From positions 1 through 12,312 of the forward strand of contig NZ_CAKVJB010000048.1 in assembly GCF_934754935.1 (NCBI RefSeq): DNA of 12,312 nt, read 5' to 3'. The translations under genes and the position numbers were made by a program. Below are positions 1-6,926 of this stretch, in pieces. The stretch is from an uncultured Holdemanella sp. Its GTDB lineage: Bacteria > Bacillota_I > Bacilli_A > Erysipelotrichales > Erysipelotrichaceae. The notes under the pieces are model-generated. The model searched no databases and was not told the DNA's origin. It worked only from the letters and a program-made list of their open reading frames with translations. Within the stretch, counting starts at the first letter, position 1; every line of letters starts with the position of its first letter.

Positions 1-13
1 AATTACAAGCTAT

Positions 14-40
14 AAAACAAAAAGAGAGGAGCTGAACTCC
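14..40 (-). terminator. Rho-independent terminator
   Basis: Read on the minus strand, GGAGT-TCA-GCTCC forms a 5-bp stem (one G-U pair) followed by TCTCTTTTTGTTTT. It lies 15 bp beyond the stop codon of the fragment ending at 55, so it probably ends the minus-strand transcript that starts near 2050. The stem is short, so confidence is moderate. Confidence 0.5.
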
Positions 41-54
41 ATAAGCGATAAAAT

Positions 55-480
55 TCACTTACTCGTTACAGCCCCTCTTTCATTTGGTAGAGTATATACT
101 TTGGGTTGTGCGTTCGAATCTTCGAATATTTTTAAAGCTACATTGGATCCTAATACCATTTGTGAAGTACCTATGACACTATCGAAAATAATATCGTCTT
201 TAAATGGTAATAGTGCTGTTATGACACAGGCCGGAAGTTGATCTACATGAACAATTTCATCTATGTTTGAAGTTAAACCTTTAACCATATAGTTAAGTTC
301 ACCATCATCTTCTCGATAATCATTTTCAACAACTCCTTTTAAATATTGAAGTTCCTTAACCGTACAAATATCAATGATATATAGTGGTGTATATTTTCAT
401 ATTTTACTTTTGAATCTGGCAAACAAATACGAAAGAAATTATCATACACGGATTCTTTTGGATAGTGATTAATTTCTCCT
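55..480 (-). pseudogene. Frameshifted, shortened paralogue of the 482-1999 protein
   Basis: The open C-terminal part (55-288, starting MVKGLTSN) resembles the last ~75 residues of the neighbouring 505-aa protein: MVKGLTSN...ALLPFKDDIIFD against MVKGLNEN...AIMPFNGRIIYD. The same frame stays open upstream to about 395, giving YTPLYIIDICTVKELQYL, which resembles YTPEYLVSICTTWELKAL near the N-terminus of the neighbour. A block like the neighbour's start is thus joined almost directly to a block like its end, with about 350 middle residues absent. Near 391-400 the frame hits a TGA, and coding-like sequence continues in another frame (VYDNFFRICLPDSKVKYEN) back to an AAGGAG ribosome binding site right after the neighbour's stop. 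No ATG follows that site. I read this as a broken duplicate. A short natural relative with a recent frameshift is the alternative. Confidence 0.6.
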
Positions 481-481
481 T

Positions 482-1999
482 CTAATTTAAATTTTCGGGC
501 AATAAAGAATAAATCTTTTGTCCGTAACTATAATCTTCAAATGCCTTCGATACAATATCTTGGGCTAAACGTATATTGGTTGTTGAAATAAAGCCATCAT
601 AAATAATACGTCCATTAAATGGCATAATGGCTGTCTGCATCAACATAGGTGTTTTTTCTGGGGCAATAAACTGATCTAAGTTTTCATTTAAACCTTTCAC
701 CATATAGTTAATACCTTCATCATTCAATACTGTATAATTCTTTTCATATACCACCAACAAGAAATTCTTGCGCATACCATATCTAAAATTCGAAATGATA
801 TTTAGATTACGGAATGTAAAGTTGGATGGATTTTTTTCGATATATTCATCAATAAAACGATCCTTGTCTTTCCAGAAGACTTCAATCACATTGACTAGTT
901 CATCGGGTTCAATATAGATATTTGGATCAATTTTTTTATTAGGAATAATTTGTTCTTTTGAATTCACAAAATCCAAGATACTAAAATATAATTTATAGAA
1001 TAAGCGCGTATCTTTTTGTTCGATACAAGCATTTGTCTGAGGCTCATTGAATTGGCGTAACTTTTCATTAAAGTGAGCCTGATCCTTCATCTTTTTATAG
1101 GAATCCATACTCAATCCATAGTAGTTTGGCAATGAAATTTGTACAACCGCCTTGCGATAGGATTTTAAAAGTGATTGTGAAAATTGATAAAAGAATGGAA
1201 TCAATTCAATCTTTTCTTCATTTACCGTACCACTTAATAGATGATTAAAGAACTCATCTTTAAATGTAGTTATATCTGACACTTCATTCTTTGCCAAAGT
1301 AAAGAATTTCTTGATGTCTGAATTTGTCGCGTCATATCCATGATAAAAAATTGAAATATAACTATCTTGATCTAAGAATTTAGGTTCAAATCTTTCATGT
1401 TGAATACGACTGTCGCGAATGTGCTCTAACATTTCTTTATAATCCCAATACACATATTCATTCGCAAAACTATCATCAATTAAGCGATAGTCATCTTTTA
1501 AATAAGCCCAGAAATTAAAGAGTTCACTTTCAATAATGGATTTATAATTAAAGGAACATGCACTGCAGACAGCTTGAATCAGTGAGGGTTCAATAATGCC
1601 AAAGGCACGTATAATTCCTAAGATGACAATGGTTGGTTCATCGTTTTCGGCCTTTTGGTCTAAATCAATGTTCTTTACAGCCAATTTGACATTCTTTTTG
1701 AATTCTTCTGGCAATTCTTGATCAAAATATAAAAATTTAGAACTTAGAGCCGTTCTTTCAAAGCGATAGCGATCATCTTCTAAGTTTTGGTTGCGCAATA
1801 ATCTTCTTAAAGCCTTTAATTCCCAAGTCGTGCAAATAGAAACTAAATACTCAGGGGTATAGGTTTCAATCATTCTTTCAAACATCTCTTTACGAGTCAT
1901 AGAATCATAGTCAAAGTAATCGTTTTGACATGTTCTTTTATAATAATCAAAAACTACTTCTTTACGTAAGCGATTTGCGTTTTCTAATATACGTACCAA
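482..1999 (-). CDS. Conserved-looking hypothetical protein, 505 aa
   Basis: I do not recognise the family. The chosen start is TTG at 1999, because AAGGAGGA lies at the right distance upstream (about 2004-2011). The frame is open 39 codons further back, but that stretch (residues FLLRLILSHKFKF) covers the predicted promoter and is unlikely to be translated. The protein is soluble, charged and rich in aromatic residues, with no signal peptide or membrane segment. It looks mostly alpha-helical. Landmarks are YTPEYLVSICTTWELKAL near the N-terminus, a middle region with CSACSF, and a C-terminal block (YMVKGLNEN, then AIMPFNGRIIYDGF). The last block is shared with the degraded paralogue just downstream. 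No catalytic motif is visible. Its divergent neighbours are the MazF-like and Sel1-like genes, but a shared function is only inferred. Confidence 0.8.
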   Translation of the reverse strand: MVRILENANRLRKEVVFDYYKRTCQNDYFDYDSMTRKEMFERMIETYTPEYLVSICTTWELKALRRLLRNQNLEDDRYRFERTALSSKFLYFDQELPEEFKKNVKLAVKNIDLDQKAENDEPTIVILGIIRAFGIIEPSLIQAVCSACSFNYKSIIESELFNFWAYLKDDYRLIDDSFANEYVYWDYKEMLEHIRDSRIQHERFEPKFLDQDSYISIFYHGYDATNSDIKKFFTLAKNEVSDITTFKDEFFNHLLSGTVNEEKIELIPFFYQFSQSLLKSYRKAVVQISLPNYYGLSMDSYKKMKDQAHFNEKLRQFNEPQTNACIEQKDTRLFYKLYFSILDFVNSKEQIIPNKKIDPNIYIEPDELVNVIEVFWKDKDRFIDEYIEKNPSNFTFRNLNIISNFRYGMRKNFLLVVYEKNYTVLNDEGINYMVKGLNENLDQFIAPEKTPMLMQTAIMPFNGRIIYDGFISTTNIRLAQDIVSKAFEDYSYGQKIYSLLPENLN

Positions 2000-2054
2000 C
2001 GAAACTCCTCCTTTTTTATTGTTTATATCCAATCTAGTTTTGATTGTTGTATAT

Positions 2055-2083
2055 ATTATATTATGTAATTCATGAAATTTGAA
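2055..2083 (-). promoter_or_regulatory. Sigma-A-type promoter of the 482-1999 gene
   Basis: On the minus strand, TTCAAA (2078-2083) and a perfect TATAAT (2055-2060) are separated by exactly 17 bp. Transcription would start near 2048, about 50 bp before the TTG start and its ribosome binding site. This supports the short start choice. Confidence 0.65.
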
Positions 2084-2089
2084 CTTATG

Positions 2090-2098
2090 TGATAAAAT
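2090..2098 (+). promoter_or_regulatory. Possible extended -10 promoter of the 2120 operon
   Basis: TGATAAAAT is an extended -10 (TGn followed by TAAAAT). No good -35 precedes it (TTCATG lies 18 bp upstream). The transcript would have a leader of only about 15 nt, containing AGAGG before the ATG at 2120. It would lie back to back with the minus-strand promoter. Confidence 0.35.
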
Positions 2099-2119
2099 TA
2101 ACCTTAAGAGGAACATAAC

Positions 2120-3298
2120 ATGAGAATCATAGAATTTATTAAGCGTTTATTCCATCATGAAAAACCTATTGAGATCAAACAAAAGAAAGATTTAAATCCA
2201 TCAAAAAAGATGAAAAAAAAGAAGGATTTAAATCCACCAAAAAAGATGAAACAAACGTATGTCGCAAAATCAACAAATTATTTAGATGAACAATTGAATT
2301 TATTCAAAACGATCCAACCCGGACACCTTGTCTTTTGTCGTATGCCAGTGTGCGAAGACAATTTAGTGGATATCAATAACCCCCATCGTATACGTCCCTT
2401 TTTGATTATCAAAAAAGACAAAGAGTATTTGTATGGATATGCGGGAAGCACAAAGAAAAAGAATCCAAAGATTCAATATACTTTAAAAGATGGACATAAA
2501 GATAAGAAAACAGGCACTTTTAGCGATTCCTATCTGTATTTAAACAATGTGTATCGAATTCCCATTCAAAATATCAAGGGAATTCTAAAACAAGTCTCAA
2601 GCAAAGATTTGATACAAATCCAAAGAAAGATTCAATTATTGAAAAATAGTGATGTACATCATATTGATTTATTTGAAAACATTGAATTTACATTTGAAAT
2701 AGGAGATATAGTGGAATATAATACTTCCCTTTACTTTTTATCAAAAATTCAAGGCGATAAAATATATGGATATGTTTGTCCAAATACAAATGGTAATATC
2801 GAATTAAAAGGTTTAAATCTATTCATCAATACAGATATAGAAATCAAAATCAAGCCAGATCCACATGGTTTAAAATATATTTTTAACACGAATGTGAATC
2901 GTTATGTGAACAAACAGTTAAAGAAAGAAAACAAAGAAGTATTGGAATTGAAAGAAAATGCATACATATCTAGAAACGTATCGTATTATAATTATTATCC
3001 AATCGGAACTATATTAAAAGATGTCAATACGGATGAAGAAATCGTATACTTATTTCATTATCAGAAGATTCCGCGTTGTGCAAAGATGGAAGAATTGTAT
3101 AATGATAGTTATTCAGTTTGGCAATTCACACCGAAATATTTTGATGTTGAGGATGAATTAACAACAAGTGGTATAAAAGATATGTTGGAAGGTTTCTTAA
3201 GCAAGAAATCAAGGATGAAAGAAGTCAATAAACCTTTTATTCCAATTTTAGAAATGGAATACAAGAAGTTAAAGAAACAAACAAAGAAGGTTAGGTAA
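2120..3298 (+). CDS. Basic protein with MazF/PemK-like segment, 392 aa
   Basis: ATG at 2120 follows AAGAGG at normal spacing. Residues 1-20 are amphipathic (MRIIEFIKRLFHH), then comes a lysine-rich 12-residue unit repeated twice (residues 22-45). Residues about 66-178 resemble the MazF/PemK fold: PGHLVFCRMP opening strand, HRIRPFLII (the family's R-x-R-P-a-l-v pattern), YLYGYAGS, SYLYLNNVYRIP, and a final helix SKDLIQIQRKIQLL. A second barrel-like start (IGDIVEY...KIYGYV) follows at about 194-219, then PIGTIL near 295. MazF-family toxins are usually about 110-120 aa and act alone, so this longer protein is not a standard toxin, and no antitoxin sits beside it. It is co-transcribed with the Sel1-repeat gene, whose ATG begins 2 bp after its stop. 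Fold assignment is by eye from motifs, and function is unknown. Confidence 0.7.
   Translation: MRIIEFIKRLFHHEKPIEIKQKKDLNPSKKMKKKKDLNPPKKMKQTYVAKSTNYLDEQLNLFKTIQPGHLVFCRMPVCEDNLVDINNPHRIRPFLIIKKDKEYLYGYAGSTKKKNPKIQYTLKDGHKDKKTGTFSDSYLYLNNVYRIPIQNIKGILKQVSSKDLIQIQRKIQLLKNSDVHHIDLFENIEFTFEIGDIVEYNTSLYFLSKIQGDKIYGYVCPNTNGNIELKGLNLFINTDIEIKIKPDPHGLKYIFNTNVNRYVNKQLKKENKEVLELKENAYISRNVSYYNYYPIGTILKDVNTDEEIVYLFHYQKIPRCAKMEELYNDSYSVWQFTPKYFDVEDELTTSGIKDMLEGFLSKKSRMKEVNKPFIPILEMEYKKLKKQTKKVR
2183..2254 (+). repeat. In-frame 36-bp tandem duplication
   Basis: Two adjacent 36-bp units (2183-2218 and 2219-2254) encode KKDLNPSKKMKK and KKDLNPPKKMKQ. They differ by few bases, so the duplication is fairly recent. 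It extends a basic linker between the N-terminal helix and the MazF-like segment. Confidence 0.85.
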
Positions 3299-3299
3299 T

Positions 3300-4187
3300 A
3301 TGGAATTAACTATTGAAAAAGCGCAACAAATTCTAGATGATTATTATGATTTGACAAATCCAAAATATGAGGATGATATTCAATTGATCCATGCTCTAGA
3401 ATTTTTAATACAAGAAACAAAAGAACCTGAGTATATGGTTGAACTTGGTGGTTGGTACTATGGTCAAAAACAGTTTGATTTGGCAGAAGAATATTATTTA
3501 ATGGCCGCTCGTCTTGAGTATGTAGATGCCTATGAATGTTTAGGTTATATCTACTATTATGGTAGAGTCGGCCAACCAGACTATAAAAAAGCTTTTCATT
3601 ATTATAAGCTAGCTAGTGATAAAGGAAATCTTGTGGCAGCTTATAAGCTTGCGGATATGTATAAGAATGGATATTATGTTTCAAAGGATTATGCGAAATA
3701 TGTCGAAATCATTAAAGGCTTATATCCATTGATTCAAGGGGCCACAAATACTTTTGATCCAGTTCCTGAAATTTATTCGCGACTTGCGAAGATATATGTG
3801 GAAGAAGGTAATGAAGATCAAGCCATACAACTTCTATTGATTGCGAAAGAGTTCCAATCGCAAAGATTGATCTATTCCCAATTCTTTGGAGATTTAACGA
3901 TCATGAAATATATCATACTTGATTTATATTCTCTGATTCAATTTGATCCTAACTATATGGACTTATTTGACTTATATTATGCTCTACAAAAGCCTTGTAA
4001 AGTGGCCATTGAAATTCTTGGTGAAGATCATATTATTGAAGCTAAATACGAGGATGGCTTATTCTATATTTGTATGGATGATAAAAACTATGAGGATGTT
4101 GACCAATTCTTTTTGCATGCCAAAGTCAACAATGAACCTATATCCACACAATATGTCAATGTGAATTATATTGAGATATTGGATTAA
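3300..4187 (+). CDS. Sel1/TPR-repeat protein, 295 aa
   Basis: Start at ATG 3300, with AGAAGG 9 bp upstream inside the end of the preceding gene. Residues about 43-74 form a TPR-like helix pair (LGGWYYGQKQFDLAEEYYLMAA). Residues 77-110 are a good Sel1-like unit (AYECLGYIYYYG...DYKKAFHYYKLASDKGN), and 112-140 a second (AAYKLADMYKNGYYVSKDYAK). A further helical pair follows at 156-185 (IYSRLAKIYVEEGNEDQAIQLLLIA). The C-terminal ~80 residues are acidic and unmatched. Sel1 and TPR solenoids are protein-binding scaffolds. There is no signal peptide, so it is probably cytoplasmic. The tight spacing with the MazF-like gene suggests the two products work together. It ends at a strong terminator. Confidence 0.8.
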   Translation: MELTIEKAQQILDDYYDLTNPKYEDDIQLIHALEFLIQETKEPEYMVELGGWYYGQKQFDLAEEYYLMAARLEYVDAYECLGYIYYYGRVGQPDYKKAFHYYKLASDKGNLVAAYKLADMYKNGYYVSKDYAKYVEIIKGLYPLIQGATNTFDPVPEIYSRLAKIYVEEGNEDQAIQLLLIAKEFQSQRLIYSQFFGDLTIMKYIILDLYSLIQFDPNYMDLFDLYYALQKPCKVAIEILGEDHIIEAKYEDGLFYICMDDKNYEDVDQFFLHAKVNNEPISTQYVNVNYIEILD

Positions 4188-4190
4188 CAC

Positions 4191-4222
4191 AAAGACACTC
4201 AATCGAGTGTCTTTATATTTTG
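4191..4222 (+). terminator. Rho-independent terminator of the 2120-4187 operon
   Basis: A perfect 10-bp stem AAAGACACTC / GAGTGTCTTT with an AATC loop (4191-4214) starts 3 bp after the stop codon and is followed by ATATTTTG. It sits between convergent genes and abuts the remnant of the AbiEii-like gene. Confidence 0.75.
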
Positions 4223-4223
4223 A

Positions 4224-4274
4224 ATTGTTTTTAGGCTGATAAATCTCAACCATTTGTTCAAGAATTGTTTTCAT
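4224..4274 (-). pseudogene. Remnant 5' end of an AbiEii-like toxin gene
   Basis: Inside the last codons of the antitoxin gene lies AGGAG, a 6-bp spacer and ATG (4274), giving MKTILEQMVEIYQPKNN. A start overlapping the antitoxin's 3' end by 17 bp, with its own ribosome binding site, is what an intact abiEi-abiEii pair looks like, and the peptide resembles the usual AbiEii N-terminus. After about 17 codons the frame runs into the neighbouring operon's terminator and its antisense strand, so the rest of the toxin (normally 250-300 aa with nucleotidyltransferase motifs) is missing. The assignment rests on a short stretch plus position. Confidence 0.55.
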
Positions 4275-4854
4275 CTAAATCTCCTAACACTTTTTTTAAG
4301 TATTTCATATTAGTAGATCCATGGTTATCACAAAGAGTATATAATACATTAAAATCTAATTGTTTTAAGACATCCATATCTATACGTAAATCATTAAATA
4401 ATAAATCGTACATATCCTTCTTATTACGTACCACTTTTAATGTGTATAATTTATCACATAAAGCTTTTTCGGGTATTGCCATGACATATGAATAATCTTG
4501 TTCTTGAAAAATTTGTAAACCATAAGGATAAATATGAGTAGGTACATCTCTGTATGTATAAGTTCCAAAATCATTTTTATACAATTTCTTTTTACCCTTA
4601 CCAAAAGTTGCACTTGTATATGTATATACTGCTTCAGGTATCAATCCATAATAAGCTAAGGCATAATCAAATGATAAATAAGATGGTGAATAAATCGCAT
4701 TCGCAACAACATAGCCAGGTGTATTTTTATTTGTCTCATACAGATTTCTAGTGAGCTTAATGATTTCTTTATTATCAGCCATACGTTTGATTTTATTATC
4801 TTTAGCCCTATAATCCGTTAGACTTTCCTTTAACATTTCATATGTAACTATCAT
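4258..4854 (-). CDS. AbiEi-type antitoxin / transcriptional regulator, 198 aa
   Basis: It resembles the AbiEi antitoxin of type IV toxin-antitoxin systems: an N-terminal winged-helix segment (ending KLTRNLYETNK), then the characteristic SPSYLSFDYALAYYGLIPEA and YTYTSAT, and IPEKALCDKLYTLK in the C-terminal domain. AbiEi proteins repress their own operon and counter the AbiEii nucleotidyltransferase. An in-frame ATG also exists at 4875, but it has no ribosome binding site and lies inside a perfect palindrome. ATG at 4854 has GAGAAG upstream, so I prefer it. The toxin gene that should follow is reduced to a short remnant, so this is an orphan antitoxin. Retention of the palindrome suggests it may still autoregulate, or has been kept as an anti-addiction or regulatory gene (inference). 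Confidence 0.8.
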   Translation of the reverse strand: MIVTYEMLKESLTDYRAKDNKIKRMADNKEIIKLTRNLYETNKNTPGYVVANAIYSPSYLSFDYALAYYGLIPEAVYTYTSATFGKGKKKLYKNDFGTYTYRDVPTHIYPYGLQIFQEQDYSYVMAIPEKALCDKLYTLKVVRNKKDMYDLLFNDLRIDMDVLKQLDFNVLYTLCDNHGSTNMKYLKKVLGDLDENNS

Positions 4855-4868
4855 GTTTTCACTTCTCG

Positions 4869-4885
4869 CTAACATTTTATGTTAG
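4869..4885 (-). promoter_or_regulatory. Palindromic candidate operator for the AbiEi-like protein
   Basis: CTAACAT-AAA-ATGTTAG is a perfect 7-bp inverted repeat with a 3-bp spacer. It lies 15 bp upstream of the preferred start at 4854. AbiEi proteins are known to bind inverted repeats in their own promoter region. The assignment here is by position and symmetry only. Confidence 0.45.
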
Positions 4886-4911
4886 TATGAGGTGAAATTC
4901 AACAAATTTTA

Positions 4912-4949
4912 ACTATAAAACTACTATAAGATTCATTGTAAACCGTCAA
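4912..4949 (-). promoter_or_regulatory. Candidate promoter region of the AbiEi-like gene
   Basis: On the minus strand TTGACG (4944-4949) precedes TATAGT (4923-4928) by 15 bp, and TTTACA (4937-4942) precedes a second TATAGT (4912-4917) by 19 bp. Neither spacing is ideal, so I mark the region and not one promoter. The palindrome lies just downstream, suitable for repression. Confidence 0.3.
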
Positions 4950-4984
4950 TGTGAAAACATTATTAACTTCCAAAAATCTTTTTA

Positions 4985-5018
4985 AATAATAATTAAAAGA
5001 TCCTCATAATAAGGATCT
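4985..5018 (-). terminator. Terminator of the vex/vnc-like operon
   Basis: On the minus strand AGATCCT-(7)-AGGATCT (4998-5018) is followed by TTTTAATTATTATTT. The stem begins inside the kinase stop codon (5017-5019). It ends the five-gene operon. Confidence 0.65.
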
Positions 5019-6285
5019 ATCGTTTCCATTGAATCTTGAAGACATAATCTTCTCCTTCAATCGCTTCATATTTCATTTTATAGTTATCTAATAAATTACG
5101 AACAATATATAAACCTAGGCCATTTCCTTTAGGTTGGCTTGAATCATACTTGTTTTGAATATAGAACCAGTCTTGTTCGATTCCGATATAAATCGTATCC
5201 TTTTCATGCGTATAATTGATCGCATTTCCGATTAGATTGGATAAAATCATATGTAGTGCCCTTTTACCAATATACATCGTTTCATCTTGTAGATCATTTT
5301 GAATATGCAATTCCTTTTGATGAATCAATACATCATATTTTTGAAGTACACTACTTAATTCATCTATGATACAAACAACTTCTTCATCGTCCTTTAGATT
5401 TTCTATGGAATAAACAGATAAGATTTGTTGGATATTCTTCGTTAGTAGATCAACTAAATCAATACAATCATCAATATAAACATCTCGATTTTTATATTTA
5501 CCCACATTGTATTTCATATTTTCTAAGATAATTTTAAGACTTGCCAAAGGCGTTTTTAATTCGTGGCTGGCCCCTTTAAAGAAATCGTATTTTATTTTCT
5601 CTAATCTTAGAATCTCTTTATTTTTCAATTCTAGATTGGAAATGGAATCAAGAAGTGTTTCATACAAATCATTAATTTGTGCCTTCAATTGACCAATCTC
5701 ATCATTCGAATCAATTTCTAGACGAGCCTTCTTATCTAATGCCATCATTTGATCGGTTACACTCTTGATTTCAACCACATGATTTTTAATGGATTTGGCA
5801 TACACCAAAGAGACAACGGCCGAAAAGCATAGGGATATGATTAATGAGTAAGGAAGAAATTGTAAACTTAGATTTTTAGCTTGGTTTTGCATGTCAGCTG
5901 TTGAAACAAATTGAAGCCTAATTTCTTCACCTGTATCCAGCTTTAATTGTCTTTCTTCAATAATTAAAGAATTGTTTGAGCTTTTTAAATCAACATTTAA
6001 ATTATTCTTGATTTCTACTTCATTCGATGAAGTATTCTTTTTGATAAACGCTTTGATTTCATTGGTGTTGGAATAGAAATCTAAAGCTTGTTCAATATAG
6101 TCTTCAGATTTGCCATTCAAGTTTTCAGTAATTTCATTAGCCTTATTATTAATTTCTTCTTTTCGAACATCTAAATATGTTTTTGGAAATATCAAATATA
6201 CAAATAAATGAATAAATAAAACAATAATAGCAATTACACTAAAGGTTTGTATGCATATTTTTGGGAATATTTTTAATTTTTTCAT
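5017..6285 (-). CDS. Sensor histidine kinase, VncS-like, 422 aa
   Basis: A membrane sensor kinase with TM1 at about 12-34, an extracellular domain of ~110 residues, TM2 at about 145-163 and a HAMP-like linker to ~216. The phosphoacceptor box is GASHELKTPLASLK with H241. The N box is SNLIGNAINYT (N350, N354), and the G2 box is GNGLGLYIV (387-395). Between the strand FYIQNK and the G2 box there are only about eight residues. The usual G1 (DxGxG) and F-box/ATP-lid region is absent, which also makes the protein shorter than VncS (about 440 aa). Its ATG overlaps the regulator's stop by 4 bp (ATGA), with GGAG upstream. By gene order it should phosphorylate the adjacent regulator in response to a signal tied to the upstream transporter. 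The signal is unknown. Confidence 0.9.
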   Translation of the reverse strand: MKKLKIFPKICIQTFSVIAIIVLFIHLFVYLIFPKTYLDVRKEEINNKANEITENLNGKSEDYIEQALDFYSNTNEIKAFIKKNTSSNEVEIKNNLNVDLKSSNNSLIIEERQLKLDTGEEIRLQFVSTADMQNQAKNLSLQFLPYSLIISLCFSAVVSLVYAKSIKNHVVEIKSVTDQMMALDKKARLEIDSNDEIGQLKAQINDLYETLLDSISNLELKNKEILRLEKIKYDFFKGASHELKTPLASLKIILENMKYNVGKYKNRDVYIDDCIDLVDLLTKNIQQILSVYSIENLKDDEEVVCIIDELSSVLQKYDVLIHQKELHIQNDLQDETMYIGKRALHMILSNLIGNAINYTHEKDTIYIGIEQDWFYIQNKYDSSQPKGNGLGLYIVRNLLDNYKMKYEAIEGEDYVFKIQWKR

Positions 6286-6926
6286 GATTTCTCCAATTTG
6301 TAGCCCACATTACGAATGGTCGTAATACAATCCAATCCAAGCTTTTTACGTAATTCCTTAATATACACATCGATTACTCGATCATAAGGAACTTCTTCAC
6401 TATCTTTCCAAACATGATCTAATATTTGTGATCTAGTTAAGGCAATCCCTACATTATCTAAAAGGTATTTTAATATTTCTAATTCTTTGGCATTGATATC
6501 AATCATCTTACCATTGATTGTAGCTGTATAGCTTTTGAAATTAACCGACACATTTTTATATTCAAAAATATCATACTTCTGAAGTAGTGCATCAATACGA
6601 GCTTTTAATACGGGTAGTGAAAATGGTTTTTCAATGTAGCCATCCGCTAAGTTTGTATAGGCATCAATTTTGAATTCTTCATTGCTGAAAGCCGTTAAGA
6701 TTAGAATTGGTAAATCACTTTCTTTACGGATTTCTTTTAAAACATCCAATCCATTAATATATGGAATTTGAATATCTAATATCACCAGATGAATATCTGT
6801 ATTAAACTTTTCCAATGCCTCTTTACCATCTTTTGCCTGAATTATTGTATATCCAGACTCCGATAGAAATTCACTCAATCCTTCACGAATTACATGATCA
6901 TCTTCCACTACCAATATTTTCATCAT
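6282..6926 (-). CDS. OmpR-family response regulator, VncR-like, 214 aa
   Basis: The receiver domain (1-118) has the acidic pair D9/D10, phosphoacceptor D51 (VILDIQIP), T78 and K100 (EKPF). The C-terminal winged helix (about 125-214) shows INAKELEILKYLLDN, SQILDHVW, VIDVYIKELRKKL and IRNVGYKL, which is the OmpR/PhoB DNA-binding pattern. All conserved receiver residues are present. The first ATG (6926) overlaps the permease stop as ATGATGA, with GAGGAAG upstream. An in-frame ATG at 6923 is the alternative. It pairs with the kinase downstream and likely controls the transporter operon it belongs to. Two ATTTCAT repeats 11 bp apart upstream of the operon are a candidate binding site. Confidence 0.93.
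   Translation of the reverse strand: MMKILVVEDDHVIREGLSEFLSESGYTIIQAKDGKEALEKFNTDIHLVILDIQIPYINGLDVLKEIRKESDLPILILTAFSNEEFKIDAYTNLADGYIEKPFSLPVLKARIDALLQKYDIFEYKNVSVNFKSYTATINGKMIDINAKELEILKYLLDNVGIALTRSQILDHVWKDSEEVPYDRVIDVYIKELRKKLGLDCITTIRNVGYKLEKS

Noticed and set aside
4059..4223. Continuation of the AbiEii-like frame as a real 71-aa protein
   Set aside because: Beyond about codon 17 it is the antisense of the Sel1-repeat gene and its terminator, with no coding character of its own.
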